DNA from: Syntrophomonas sp. UBA5314
GTDB lineage: Bacteria > Bacillota > Syntrophomonadia > Syntrophomonadales > Syntrophomonadaceae
Direction of reading: 5' to 3'
NCBI GenBank assembly: GCA_002410325.1
Contig: DHRK01000069.1
Location: 13,901 to 77,900 of the forward strand
Length of the DNA stretch: 64,000 nt
Position 1 is the first letter of the stretch. The number at the start of each line of letters is the position of its first letter. This document shows, piece by piece, positions 44,883-53,655 of this stretch. The position numbers and the translations under genes were made by a program. The notes under the pieces are model-generated. The model made no database searches, was not told the DNA's origin, and saw only the letters and a list, made by a program, of their open reading frames with translations.

Positions 44883-45986
44883 TTAGAGAATATGTTCCAA
44901 TCCTTTTATAAAGGCCTCCATGGCCTCATGCTGAGCTATTGTGATACGAATATAATTGGGAAAACGAAATCCCGTCATGGTGCGCACCATGACCCCCCGG
45001 GTCATCAGCTTGCGATACGCCAGGGTGTCGCTGATGGGCAGCTTGAGCATAACGAAGTTGCCCTCATTGATCACGTAAGACAGACCCAGGCGGTCGAATT
45101 CCCCCCGCAGGTAATCCTTTTCAAGCTTAACCAGCCGCCGGGTGCGCTCCACGTGCTCCTGGTCATCGATAGCCAGAACGGCCGCTTCCTGGGCCAGAGT
45201 GTTTACCGAGTATACCACACAGGCTTTGCGGATGATGTCCACCACATCCATGCTTCCCACCAGGTAACCGATGCGGAGTCCGGCCAGGCCGTACATCTTG
45301 GAGAAGGTGCGAAAGATCACCAGGTTGGGATAACGCTTCATCAAGGCTAAAGAATCAGGAAAATCGTCTTGTTCCACAAACTCGCAGTAGGCCTCGTCCA
45401 CCACCACGATCTGCCGGCCGTCCACCCGGTCCAAAAAGCGGACCAGCTTATCCTGGTTCCAGTATGTACCGGTAGGATTGTTGGGATTGCAGACAAACAA
45501 CACCTTGCTGCGCCGGTCCACTTGCATGAGCATCGCTTCATCATCAAAAGCGTAATCCTTCAAGGGAACCAGGCGGGCTTCATACCCGGAAAAGATAGCC
45601 ACCCATTCATAAACCGCAAAGGTCTTGTCCGCGGTAATGATGTTGTCTCCGGCTTCACAAAAGGCATTTATGACAAAGGTGATCACCTCATTAGCGCCGT
45701 TGCCGACCAGGATCTGATCAGGGTGGACTCCATGGGTTTCGGCCAGTTTCTCCCTCAGGTAATAGGAATCTCCACTGGGATAGATAGCGGCCCGGGCCGG
45801 ATTGAAGCTGCGCAATACTTCCCGGGCGGCCCGGGGCGGCCCCAGGGGGTTTTCATTGTTATTCAAGCGGTACAGGGTACTACAGCCGAACATCTTCTTC
45901 AATTCCGGATCAGGTTTGCTGGGAATGTAGGCGTCAAACTTGTTTATATAAGAAGGAACCAGATTATCGAAAGCCACGCTTATCAC
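44883..45986 (-). CDS. HisC-like PLP aminotransferase (class I/II)
   Basis: This 367-residue fold-type I aminotransferase resembles histidinol-phosphate aminotransferase: YRLNNNENPLGPP at the N-terminus, VGNGANEVI, FVCNPNNPTGTYW, VVVDEAYCEF, the PLP lysine in FRTFSKMYGLAGLRIGY, and FPNYIRITI near the C-terminal arginine. No other his gene is nearby, so a role in histidine synthesis is not supported by context. It more likely transaminates an amino acid or amine in the local pathway. The GTG overlaps the preceding stop as GTGA. Confidence 0.88.
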   Translation of the reverse strand: MISVAFDNLVPSYINKFDAYIPSKPDPELKKMFGCSTLYRLNNNENPLGPPRAAREVLRSFNPARAAIYPSGDSYYLREKLAETHGVHPDQILVGNGANEVITFVINAFCEAGDNIITADKTFAVYEWVAIFSGYEARLVPLKDYAFDDEAMLMQVDRRSKVLFVCNPNNPTGTYWNQDKLVRFLDRVDGRQIVVVDEAYCEFVEQDDFPDSLALMKRYPNLVIFRTFSKMYGLAGLRIGYLVGSMDVVDIIRKACVVYSVNTLAQEAAVLAIDDQEHVERTRRLVKLEKDYLRGEFDRLGLSYVINEGNFVMLKLPISDTLAYRKLMTRGVMVRTMTGFRFPNYIRITIAQHEAMEAFIKGLEHIL

Positions 45987-47293
45987 TGTGCATCACCCGC
46001 CCGAAACTGCATTAACAGCAGATCTCCTTGGCCCGCGTAGGGCAGTATGAGGCAGGGCTTAAAACCCTGCTCCAATAATGCCGGGATCATCCCGGCGTGC
46101 CAGGCAATGCCCAAATCCATCTCAAAAAATATATTCAGTACCTTCTCCCGGCTCAGCAGCTGCAGATGCCGGGTCAGGTTGGCGGCGGCATCCCCTCCGC
46201 TAAGCAGGGGCCGCAGTATAGCCTGTTTACTGCCCAATTCCGCAGAAAAGACCGAATGCCGGTTGCTATGTTCGCCCATATTGCTGACCACCCGGATATC
46301 GCGGGGCAGAAACAGCCTCTGATACTCGCTTTGCAGGTAAGGCAGCAGATCCATGGGGGCCCAAATTCTCTGGCCGGGCTCTTCACACAACTGCCGGTAG
46401 TAGGCAGTGGCCTTTTGGGCTAATCCATCAGTTTGATAATTCACAACGGTCCCCAACTCCTCAAAATACTGTTTGCCAAGGTCAGCAGCGCCGCTGCGGT
46501 TTATAATCCCAACCGCTTCGGAACGGCCGGTTTGCTCCAGGCAGTGTTCGATTAGGGCTTCAGGCATCCCTTCCGCCTTGGCCAGAAGATAAGGCCCATA
46601 CAACTCTACCGTTTTCCGGGCCCGGGCCCTCCAGACAATGCCGCCCGCGACAGCCTGCCGCTCGTCAAAAGCCAGCGCCGCTTCGTATTCCCCGGAACGG
46701 ATCATATCCACGAACTTTCCGGGATAGGTCATAAACGGGGGCAGCCCACCGGTATCCCCCAATGTTGCCACCGCCAGCCGGCAGAAGGATTTCAAATCTT
46801 CGTTGTCGGGCGGTTTTATAGAGAAACGCGTTCTCTCCTCCACAGTGCGGGGAGCCTGGGCCTCAATCGCCGGATAGCGCTTTTCTTTATAGAGAGTCAA
46901 TATCATCGACCGGCCCGGTTCATCGCTTATAAACAGGCGGTCAACACTGCGCGCGGCAATCAAAAGCCCCATTTCTTCCAGCTGGCTGTCGTCCTCCAGG
47001 TCTAAATCAGCTGCCAGGTTAAACGCCCGGAGATCGAGATTGCTGCACGGAAATATAAAATCGATCTGAACATAATAAATTCCGTTTTTACACACCGTGC
47101 GCATGCCTTCTTTGACATCCGTTCGAGCGCACAAATAGTTGAAGACCTCTTCCGCGGCCAGGGTTAAAGCCAGGGCGTCCTTGCCCTGCATGCCAAAAAC
47201 CAGGGCGGACTGCTCGACAACATTCATAAGCACCGGCAGATTATGGGCAAGCAAATCCAACTCTACGGCAATTTCTCCTCTTTGCACCTGCAT
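45983..47293 (-). CDS. RsbW-like ATPase domain fused to a GNAT-like domain
   Basis: This is a 436-residue protein. Residues 1-140 look like the anti-sigma/serine-kinase ATPase fold (LALTLAAEEVFNYLC as N-box, EEMGLLIAARSVDRLFIS in the lid region, ending in an ILTLYKEKRYP strand), without a clean DxGxG. Residues 150-436 form a GNAT-like region (IKPPDNEDLKSFCRLAVATL, then ALAFDERQAVAGGIVWRARA). It is first of the gene series leading into the molybdenum hydroxylase. A regulatory acyltransferase, or a sensor sharing the ATPase fold, is inferred. Confidence 0.65.
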   Translation of the reverse strand: MQVQRGEIAVELDLLAHNLPVLMNVVEQSALVFGMQGKDALALTLAAEEVFNYLCARTDVKEGMRTVCKNGIYYVQIDFIFPCSNLDLRAFNLAADLDLEDDSQLEEMGLLIAARSVDRLFISDEPGRSMILTLYKEKRYPAIEAQAPRTVEERTRFSIKPPDNEDLKSFCRLAVATLGDTGGLPPFMTYPGKFVDMIRSGEYEAALAFDERQAVAGGIVWRARARKTVELYGPYLLAKAEGMPEALIEHCLEQTGRSEAVGIINRSGAADLGKQYFEELGTVVNYQTDGLAQKATAYYRQLCEEPGQRIWAPMDLLPYLQSEYQRLFLPRDIRVVSNMGEHSNRHSVFSAELGSKQAILRPLLSGGDAAANLTRHLQLLSREKVLNIFFEMDLGIAWHAGMIPALLEQGFKPCLILPYAGQGDLLLMQFRAGDAQ

Positions 47294-47407
47294 CAGTCGT
47301 CTTCCTTTCTTAACCTACAATTATATCTCTTGTTTTTGGACTATTGACGCCTCTTTTGAGTCCCTGCCTAACAGCAACCGGTACGCCATTATCGCGAAAA
47401 ATAAAAG

Positions 47408-47451
47408 ACCGGCATGCTTATATAATCGTCTACTCCTGACCTCAGCATTAA
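47408..47451 (+). repeat. Left copy of a 44-bp direct repeat flanking the MATE/GH3 island
   Basis: It begins ACCGGCATGCTTATATAATC and matches 51195-51238 at 40 of 44 positions in the same orientation. The two copies bracket 47452-51194. The 287-base gap 47294-47580 otherwise holds only the REP-like hairpin noted next. Confidence 0.85.
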
Positions 47452-47527
47452 TCCCGGCAAGGAAATCCCGGCCGCTGGTTTGCTGGCCGGGGCATGAATT
47501 GCTGGAGTTAATCTATAGCTGAAAGAA

Positions 47528-47548
47528 GGGACCTGTCTCCATGTCCCT
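47528..47548 (+). repeat. REP-like imperfect palindrome
   Basis: GGGACCTGTCTCCATGTCCC can fold as a GGGAC/GTCCC hairpin. A close relative occurs at 51661-51682. This GGGACAxGGxGACAGGTCCC type is a common dispersed element in anaerobe genomes. Confidence 0.5.
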
Positions 47549-47580
47549 CGCCCAGGATAGAAATTTTTCATATTGGTTTC

Positions 47581-49320
47581 TTATAAGGTAACGATCAGGT
47601 TATTAAATCCAATGACATTGTAGTACTCAATGGATTTCGAGATACCCTTCACAATCCGTATACCAAGAACGCCGTCCATATCTTCATATTTGAGAGGATT
47701 AAAACTGACACCGTTATCGCGTACACGAAAGATAAACTCATTTTCTTTCAGAATAATACGGATATCGATAAAGCGCACACCAGGGTGCTTATAGCCGTGT
47801 AAAACAATATTGCCCGCTATTTCCTCTATGCACAGGGAAAGATAGGTGATTTTTCTTTTATCTTGGGAATATTGTTTGCAAAATTCTGAAACCCGTGTAG
47901 AAAGTTCCATCACCTGCGCCATATCATTCTGTATGGATATATCCAGAACATGCGTGCCATCCGACGTAAAACCGGCGGGGAGCATCAAAAAATCCTTTGT
48001 AGCTACCGACCACTGATGCTTTTGCATCCTGATAAGAAGGATAACGGCAATTAAAGCAAATGCCTCCCCGATGGAAAAGGCAAGCCACACGCCATCTGTC
48101 CCCAGCAAACCCGACAGAAAAAAGGCTGCGGCAACTGGACCAAGCAGGCCATGCACAAAACAAATCGTATTAGCTACAGAAAATTTCTTTAGAGTCTGAT
48201 AATAAAATAAAAGATTAATAACGATGATTGAAAGTGGCAGGCTGAAGCTGAAGAATTGTAAGGCGCGGACGGAGACTGCCTGCGCTGCACCTCCATCAGG
48301 TAAAATAAATTGGACAATAGAAGGTGCAAATACGAACAAAGCTGCGCCCATCACACAGCATATTATGATACCGTATCTCATGGAAATTTTAAAAATCCTT
48401 TCCATGGCCCCCGCATCTCTTTCTCCCATAAAAATACCAGACATAATAGACAACGTTGTACCCACGCCCATAATGATAGGCACAAGGAACTGGTAAACAT
48501 TGTTTTGTACGGAAAGGGCGGCTACTGCAACCACTCCACCGATGGCAAACAGCAGATTATTGAGTACGAGTCCCCTTACCGAGAGACAAATGCCGTTCAG
48601 AAAGGTTGGAGCACCCGTGTAAAGGATGTTTTTCAATTCCTGGGGAATCGCTTTATTTTTTATAAGACGCAGGGTATTTTGGGGTTTCAAAAAATGGATC
48701 AAGCATATGCACATTGCAGCGGCAGCACTGATGGACGTAGCCAGGCCAATCCCAAACAAACCCATCTGGAACCGGCTGACAAATATGATATCTAAGGATA
48801 TATTGATAGCGGTCATAATCACTACGCTAAAAATATTCAGCCGGATATCATTGTCCAAGCGCAGGTAAATCAGCAACACCTGTATAAAAAGCATCGGGAA
48901 CACCCCAATGCCAATACCGCGTATATAGGCGGCTGTTTGAACGGCCAAGTTGCCTTTTACACCGACCATTGCTGCAATCTGTGTACTAAACACCACAAAC
49001 AAAACCGTAATAAAGGCACCGGTCACCACTGACAAGAGACAGGACGCTGAAAAATTTGCGTTTATGCTTTTGGTATTGTTGGCGCCGATATGTACAGCAC
49101 AGCTTGCCGCGCTCCCATCGCTGAGCGCCCCGCCTAAAGCTGAAACAATAATCATCACCACCGGCAATGCATAACCAAAAGCAGCCATCGAATCGCTGCC
49201 AAGATAAATTCCTATTACGCATCCATCCACAAAGGAACCGATGGTAGCGGTTAAAACAGAAAATGTTATTACAACGGTCTGCAGCCTAAAGCTTGTTTTG
49301 ATTAAATAATCATTAACCAT
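47581..49320 (-). CDS. MATE transporter fused to a C-terminal RsbW-like ATPase domain
   Basis: This is a 579-residue protein. Residues 1-435 have the twelve-helix MATE pattern (VLTATIGSFVDGCVIGIYLG; later GAPTFLNGICLSVRGLVLNN). Residues 450-579 are a GHKL ATPase of the anti-sigma/HATPase_c_2 type, with N-box LSLCIEEIAGNIVLHGY, G1-like FRVRDNGVSFNPL and G2-like VLGIRIVKGIS. No ordinary MATE pump carries this. It starts 2 bases after the GH3 gene stop, so the two are coupled. The pair has lower GC than neighbours. Possibly an ATP-sensing or signalling exporter for the GH3 product; that is inference. Confidence 0.88.
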   Translation of the reverse strand: MVNDYLIKTSFRLQTVVITFSVLTATIGSFVDGCVIGIYLGSDSMAAFGYALPVVMIIVSALGGALSDGSAASCAVHIGANNTKSINANFSASCLLSVVTGAFITVLFVVFSTQIAAMVGVKGNLAVQTAAYIRGIGIGVFPMLFIQVLLIYLRLDNDIRLNIFSVVIMTAINISLDIIFVSRFQMGLFGIGLATSISAAAAMCICLIHFLKPQNTLRLIKNKAIPQELKNILYTGAPTFLNGICLSVRGLVLNNLLFAIGGVVAVAALSVQNNVYQFLVPIIMGVGTTLSIMSGIFMGERDAGAMERIFKISMRYGIIICCVMGAALFVFAPSIVQFILPDGGAAQAVSVRALQFFSFSLPLSIIVINLLFYYQTLKKFSVANTICFVHGLLGPVAAAFFLSGLLGTDGVWLAFSIGEAFALIAVILLIRMQKHQWSVATKDFLMLPAGFTSDGTHVLDISIQNDMAQVMELSTRVSEFCKQYSQDKRKITYLSLCIEEIAGNIVLHGYKHPGVRFIDIRIILKENEFIFRVRDNGVSFNPLKYEDMDGVLGIRIVKGISKSIEYYNVIGFNNLIVTL

Positions 49321-49322
49321 GC

Positions 49323-51026
49323 TTAAACGCCGGTTTTTTCAATCGTCTCTTCGATCAGCGCAAAGAAAAATTTACGCTGGAATTCATTGCGGATTACCCG
49401 TACAGGTTTGAGCTGAGCGGTGGACCTGCCTTTCATAAACATTACGTCTCGGTACAACAGGTAGGTTTCATCTTGGGAAATCTTCAACACGGTAGAACCG
49501 CAAATAGCATTTATGATAAGGTCTCCCAGGTACGGATTCACCATAGCAAGATTTTTTTCCAGGCAATCACGTATTTGCGGATAGGAAACTGTATCCGGGC
49601 GCTTTCCGATTTCCATAAAATAAATGTACCGTGTCGGCACCGAATCCCGGTCAGGATATACGGAAAAATCCACCAAATCAAAACCCAGGTCTTTTGCCGT
49701 ATTCTCGGCAGCAGTGCTTAAGGCTGTTTCCGTTGTATGATCGTCAAGAAGGTCCAGCGTCTGGTCTATACGGTATTCAAACTGAATAGTGGGCGTGTTA
49801 TTATATTTGCCCATAACGCGCACGGCGTCCCGCATTCTATAGCGGTAAAAACCCGACAGATTCGTCAAAATAATTTCATATATCTTGCCGGTTTCAAGGC
49901 GGTCCATGGTTACGATCTGCGAGAAATCATCTCCGGCTTCAACCGGCAGAAATTCGTAAAACATGCTGCCCGGAACCAGCGTTCCATCTCCGCAATCCAG
50001 ATCGAATGGTACGGAGAACAACCCTTCGGAGGCATTAATCCCCCACATGTAGAAGTGAATATCATCGCCCAGATATCTCTCCCGCAGTTTATCCGCATAT
50101 CCGGCGAAACAACCGGTGCAAACGCCATTATAATACTGGAGCTTAGGCCATAGTTTCGGAATAATGGGCGTGTCAAACCCCTCGGCAAAAATGCTGCGCA
50201 GCTTCCGGGCGCGCTCGGGCATCGGCTTGATTTCCGAAAGCAGCTTTGCTCTGACTTCCGGATTCATCCTGATGCTTTCATGGAGCGTCCCGTTCTCAAT
50301 ATCATCGGTAATCATCTCATGATGTTTTTCAATATAGCGCATAATTTCTAAAAAATAACTGCAAAATGAAGACGAAATGGATGAGATATTTTCGTCCATC
50401 AGGCCAAAGCGCGCATGCAGATAGCGCGTGTTGGTATCGGGGCGCGGGAACATGACTTCTTCCGGCGAAGTGTATAAGTATTTGAGGTATGGCCGTGCTC
50501 CGGCAACCATACGTGAGGATACGGGGCCATACTGCATCCCATTTTCCATTTCGTCGATTTTGGCTTCGATCAAGCTCATGCAGCGGCCACTGATCCAACT
50601 GTCGCCTAATTTATCAAGTACAAGGCCGTTGATATACGCGACATTATAGGTCATGAATACTTCCAGTGATTTATCGGTGAGCGGAAGCAGCTTGGGATTG
50701 CCTAGAGTGCCTGAAGTTTCGCAATAATATATGACGTCATACGCTGTAATCAGGTTCTTTTTGTTTCGTTTAACCATATCTATTATGTATCCTGCATAAT
50801 CGTCATATTGGGAGACCGGCACATTCTTTTGATAGTCCTCGATAGAATGGATCCCGGCAAAATTATATTTTTTACCGTACTCGGTATCTTGATTGTCCCG
50901 TAGAATCTTCATTAACAACCGCTCATTGACTTCCATTGGGTTTATGGTATCTTGCTGCAATGTTTTATAGGCCATTATCCCTGTTGGAATGTTACGGCGC
51001 CGAATCTGTTCAAGTGATAATTCCAT
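49323..51026 (-). CDS. GH3-family acyl-adenylate/amide synthetase-like enzyme
   Basis: This 567-residue protein belongs to the GH3 auxin-responsive family, adenylating enzymes that in plants conjugate carboxylic acids such as jasmonate or IAA to amino acids. The nucleotide motif YCETSGTLGNPKLLPLT is near residue 105, followed by YMWGINASEGLF and FYRYRMRDAVRV, equivalents of the later ATP-site motifs. ATG 51026 follows GAGGTG by 7 bases. The bacterial family members are largely uncharacterised. Coupled to the MATE-ATPase fusion within a repeat-flanked island. Confidence 0.88.
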   Translation of the reverse strand: MELSLEQIRRRNIPTGIMAYKTLQQDTINPMEVNERLLMKILRDNQDTEYGKKYNFAGIHSIEDYQKNVPVSQYDDYAGYIIDMVKRNKKNLITAYDVIYYCETSGTLGNPKLLPLTDKSLEVFMTYNVAYINGLVLDKLGDSWISGRCMSLIEAKIDEMENGMQYGPVSSRMVAGARPYLKYLYTSPEEVMFPRPDTNTRYLHARFGLMDENISSISSSFCSYFLEIMRYIEKHHEMITDDIENGTLHESIRMNPEVRAKLLSEIKPMPERARKLRSIFAEGFDTPIIPKLWPKLQYYNGVCTGCFAGYADKLRERYLGDDIHFYMWGINASEGLFSVPFDLDCGDGTLVPGSMFYEFLPVEAGDDFSQIVTMDRLETGKIYEIILTNLSGFYRYRMRDAVRVMGKYNNTPTIQFEYRIDQTLDLLDDHTTETALSTAAENTAKDLGFDLVDFSVYPDRDSVPTRYIYFMEIGKRPDTVSYPQIRDCLEKNLAMVNPYLGDLIINAICGSTVLKISQDETYLLYRDVMFMKGRSTAQLKPVRVIRNEFQRKFFFALIEETIEKTGV

Positions 51027-51194
51027 TATTATGCACCTCATATTAGCTCTTAAATAGACTAAATTTTGCAAGTTTTCCTAAAGTTATTTTAGCCCTACAG
51101 AAATCGCGCTTTTTTGCTAAGACAGTCAAATTCCATAACTTTACTCCTCTCATTTAAGTAGCTCATAAAGAACGACCGCCTCAGATTTTCTAAA

Positions 51195-51238
51195 ACCGGC
51201 CTGCTTATATAATCGTCTACTCCTGAACACAACATTAA
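51195..51238 (+). repeat. Right copy of the 44-bp direct repeat
   Basis: Partner of 47408-47451 (40/44 identical, same orientation). Just upstream, 51130-51190 resembles the leader sequences of the RHS front ends at 51543-51600 and 54480-54530, so the island's right edge abuts RHS-derived DNA. No gene is seen in 51072-51291. Confidence 0.85.
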
Positions 51239-51291
51239 CGCAGTAGCCAGGTATCTTGCACCTGGCTACTTAACGCTAAAGAGTTATAAAT

Positions 51292-51543
51292 CTATAATAT
51301 AGCCTGATCTTGCGGTTCAAAGTTTACTACAGTTAAAGCAGACTGGCTGGTACTGCCCAATATATTCCCGCCTGCGTCATATGTATATGTAGAACTGGCG
51401 CTGTTCTTCGTAGCAGAAGTCAGCCTGCCCAGATTGTCATATGTATAGGTAGTCGCGCTAACCGGAAGAGCCAAAGCTATCATTGCCATTATTAAAAACA
51501 AAATCTTAGACTTGCTTCTCCTTGTTAGAATGTCAATTTTCAT
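51292..51543 (-). pseudogene. Truncated RHS/YD-repeat front end with signal peptide
   Basis: This 83-residue ORF has a basic start, a hydrophobic core ending in PVSA, then two YD repeats (TYTYDNLGRLTSAT and STYTYDAGGNILGS). It stops after about 20 further residues related to the start of the Ig-like part of the copy at 53651-54479. It is a 5' remnant: the body of the RHS gene is missing. It may still be secreted as a short peptide, but a functional product is doubtful. Confidence 0.75.
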
Positions 51544-51660
51544 TTGCCCTTCCCCTCTCGTTCGAATAGTTCATAAAAAATATAAGACAGTCTCAAATTT
51601 CCTTAAACCATCCCTGGATTGGTGATTCTTTTTAACTGGGATCAATCTCTTGCTGGGACA

Positions 51661-51697
51661 AGGGACCTTTCCCCGTGTCCCTTCACGTGTCCCTTCT
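51661..51697 (+). repeat. REP-like palindrome, second copy, with an extra half-unit
   Basis: AGGGACCTTTCCCCGTGTCC continues with two further CTTC/GTGTCCC units. It is related to 47528-47548 and lies between the truncated RHS front end and the small membrane gene. Confidence 0.45.
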
Positions 51698-51992
51698 ATT
51701 CCTCACCCATGAATTTTGTGCGAAAAACCACCGAACGATTGTTAATATTCTCCCCAAGATTGTTCCGTATATCTGAATACTGATAACTCTTTCCTTCGTA
51801 ACAAAACACTGTATCAAAATATACATATTTTTCAAATGCCACTGGATTATTTTCCAGCAAACCTTTACTAATAAATTGAATTTGTGAATTAATAATCCCA
51901 TGTTCAGTCCACCAATTGAATCTTCCAATAATTAAAAGAATTAAAATTGGTAAAATAATACCTAACAAAATCTTACGGTGTTTTTTCAGCAT
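51696..51992 (-). CDS. Small membrane-anchored hypothetical protein in the RHS locus
   Basis: This 98-residue protein has an N-terminal membrane helix (ILLGIILPILILLIIG) followed by an extracytoplasmic domain with FISKGLLENNPVAFEKYVYF. I chose ATG 51992 with GGAG 6-7 bases upstream. Low GC. It lies after the orphan RHS tip and its candidate immunity gene, so it may be a second immunity protein or a displaced-cassette partner. No family recognised. Confidence 0.55.
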   Translation of the reverse strand: MLKKHRKILLGIILPILILLIIGRFNWWTEHGIINSQIQFISKGLLENNPVAFEKYVYFDTVFCYEGKSYQYSDIRNNLGENINNRSVVFRTKFMGEE

Positions 51993-52071
51993 ATTGAACT
52001 CCAATAATCCCAATCCCTCGAAGTACCAAACGAAGGCCGAACTCCTTACAGACTCTTTCTTCCCTTAAGTG

Positions 52072-52272
52072 CTAAGACCCACGAAAATACTTAACCCATG
52101 AATGGAAAGACAAATCAGGCAAACTAACTAAATATGCGAATAGACATATAATATTTGCAATCAGCAAAATAATATAAATAGATTTCTTACTGTGCCCCGA
52201 TATTGAAAGCCTAATAAAACCACCAATGTTCATAAGAAAAAGAAATATTATAAAATACGTTAGCTTATTCAT
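52072..52272 (-). CDS. Candidate membrane immunity protein for the orphan RHS tip
   Basis: This 66-residue protein has two hydrophobic helices (LTYFIIFLFLMNIGGFI and IYIILLIANIICLFAYLVSL). The ATG overlaps the stop of the RHS tip ORF as TAATG. Immediate overlap with a toxin C-terminus is the classic immunity position. Two-helix immunity proteins protect against membrane-acting tips. Assignment rests on position and topology only. Confidence 0.55.
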   Translation of the reverse strand: MNKLTYFIIFLFLMNIGGFIRLSISGHSKKSIYIILLIANIICLFAYLVSLPDLSFHSWVKYFRGS

Positions 52273-53650
52273 TACTCGTCATCCTTAATAATTACATTAC
52301 CCGACCAAATTTCTGCCTTTATCTTATCAATCTCGTCCGGGTTCCAAAAACAACCCTCGCCCTCATCAGTGTTTGTGAACCCAACCTTGCCAGCATCTCT
52401 TAATTGTTTCATTCGAACTTTAGCATATGCATATGTAGCAACAGCCCCTTTTCTCGAATCGCTAACCAAGGCGTCTGACAAAAATCTTTCAGTTAATCGG
52501 TCTAAATCGTAATCATAATTAACTACGTCATCGTACAACTGTTTTGTATTCGTTGCAAAACTTACAGCACCGGCAATCTTACCAATACTTTTTACAAAAG
52601 GCGATTCGCTAAATTTACCAGCAACGCTCGTTGTGTCAAGAACTGCGTTAGCAACTTCTTGAAGATCAGAATCCGTGATAGGATCTAAACCGGCAGCATG
52701 CGGTATAAGGAAGCCACCAGGGACATATGAGGCAACATCCTGTGCTGTGTCTAAAAATTTGTCTCCGAAAAAGACATGATATTGCCCGTCTTCATTATAT
52801 GTATAAGCACGATGGCCGGTGGGATCGACGTAGTTGATAGGATTGTTATTACAGTACTGCGGTTTTGTTATATTTCCTAATACGTTATCCTTGCTCATAA
52901 ACCTCTTTATTTCCGGATTATAATACCTGGCCCGCATATAATACAGCCCGTTGCCATCGTTCATAATTCCGTACTGGCCGTTGTACTGGAACGGCGTCGC
53001 GCTGGTTCCGGTATGGTTGAGGAGTTCTCCGTAAGGGCCGTATTGGAATGTATCAGTGGTTGCTCCGTTTATATCGGTTAGCATCACCGTGCTGCCCCTG
53101 AGGTCGTAATGGTAGACATTGTAATCCGTAATGTTCTGTTCCCCTATCAAACCTAAACCGTAGATATAGAAGGTCTGGTTCCCCTGCCCGTCGGTCTGCG
53201 CCAGGACCTGGCTGAGTGATGCGTTGGGATTTACGACATAAGTAGCCTGGTATACTGAGTCCGCGATGCTTATACGGTTGTTCTCCGCGTCATAGCCGTA
53301 AGTAGTGCTTCCAGCCGCTGTCAGGCGGTTGCGGGAGTCGAAGGTGAAGCTGGTGGTCTGGCCGTTTAAGGGTCCGCTGGTCATATTGCCGTCGGCATCG
53401 TAGCTCACGCTCTGCCCGTTGCAGGTTTCCAGGCGGTTGTCGCTGGTGTAGGTCATGGTGGTGGTTTGCTCCGGCAGCGGCACATCGGGCAGATTGTTGG
53501 TTTCCGTGGTTACATTGCCGGCCGCGTTATAGGTAAAATCAAACTGGGTCAGGGTGTTGTTGGCCTGATCTTTGTCCAACTGCTGGGTCAGCCGTCCGGC
53601 GGCATCATCGGTCCGGGTTTCCATGGAACCGTCCGGGCGCTGGGTCTGGG
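52272..53650 (-). pseudogene. Orphan RHS core plus alternative C-terminal toxin tip
   Basis: The frame carries the last YD repeats, the RHS core (YDLRGSTVMLTDINGATTD, NGLYYMRARYYNPEIKRF) and the delimiter NPINYVDPTGH. A tip of about 180 residues follows that is unlike that of the intact gene and ends EIWSGNVIIKDDE. It has no credible start of its own. Its upstream side is joined out of frame to the Ig-like ORF at a CGTTTA sequence. The core is nearly the same as in the intact gene, so homologous recombination could swap this tip in. The tip's activity is not recognisable. Confidence 0.8.
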
Positions 53651-53655
53651 CTAAA
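52897..53655 (-). repeat. Direct repeat of RHS core DNA (partner about 55790-56550)
   Basis: About 750 bases encoding the final YD repeats and RHS core are nearly identical by eye to the equivalent part of the large RHS gene. Long stretches have only scattered third-position changes. Both copies are on the minus strand. Such repeats are recombination sites for tip exchange. Confidence 0.8.

Noticed and set aside
44883..45986. Assignment as histidine-biosynthesis hisC
   Set aside because: The motifs fit the family but no other histidine gene is near and the context is a hydroxylase/GNAT series.
47389..47571. 60-codon minus ORF in the gap before the island
   Set aside because: It runs through the direct repeat and the REP-like hairpin, has no family resemblance and no good ribosome site.
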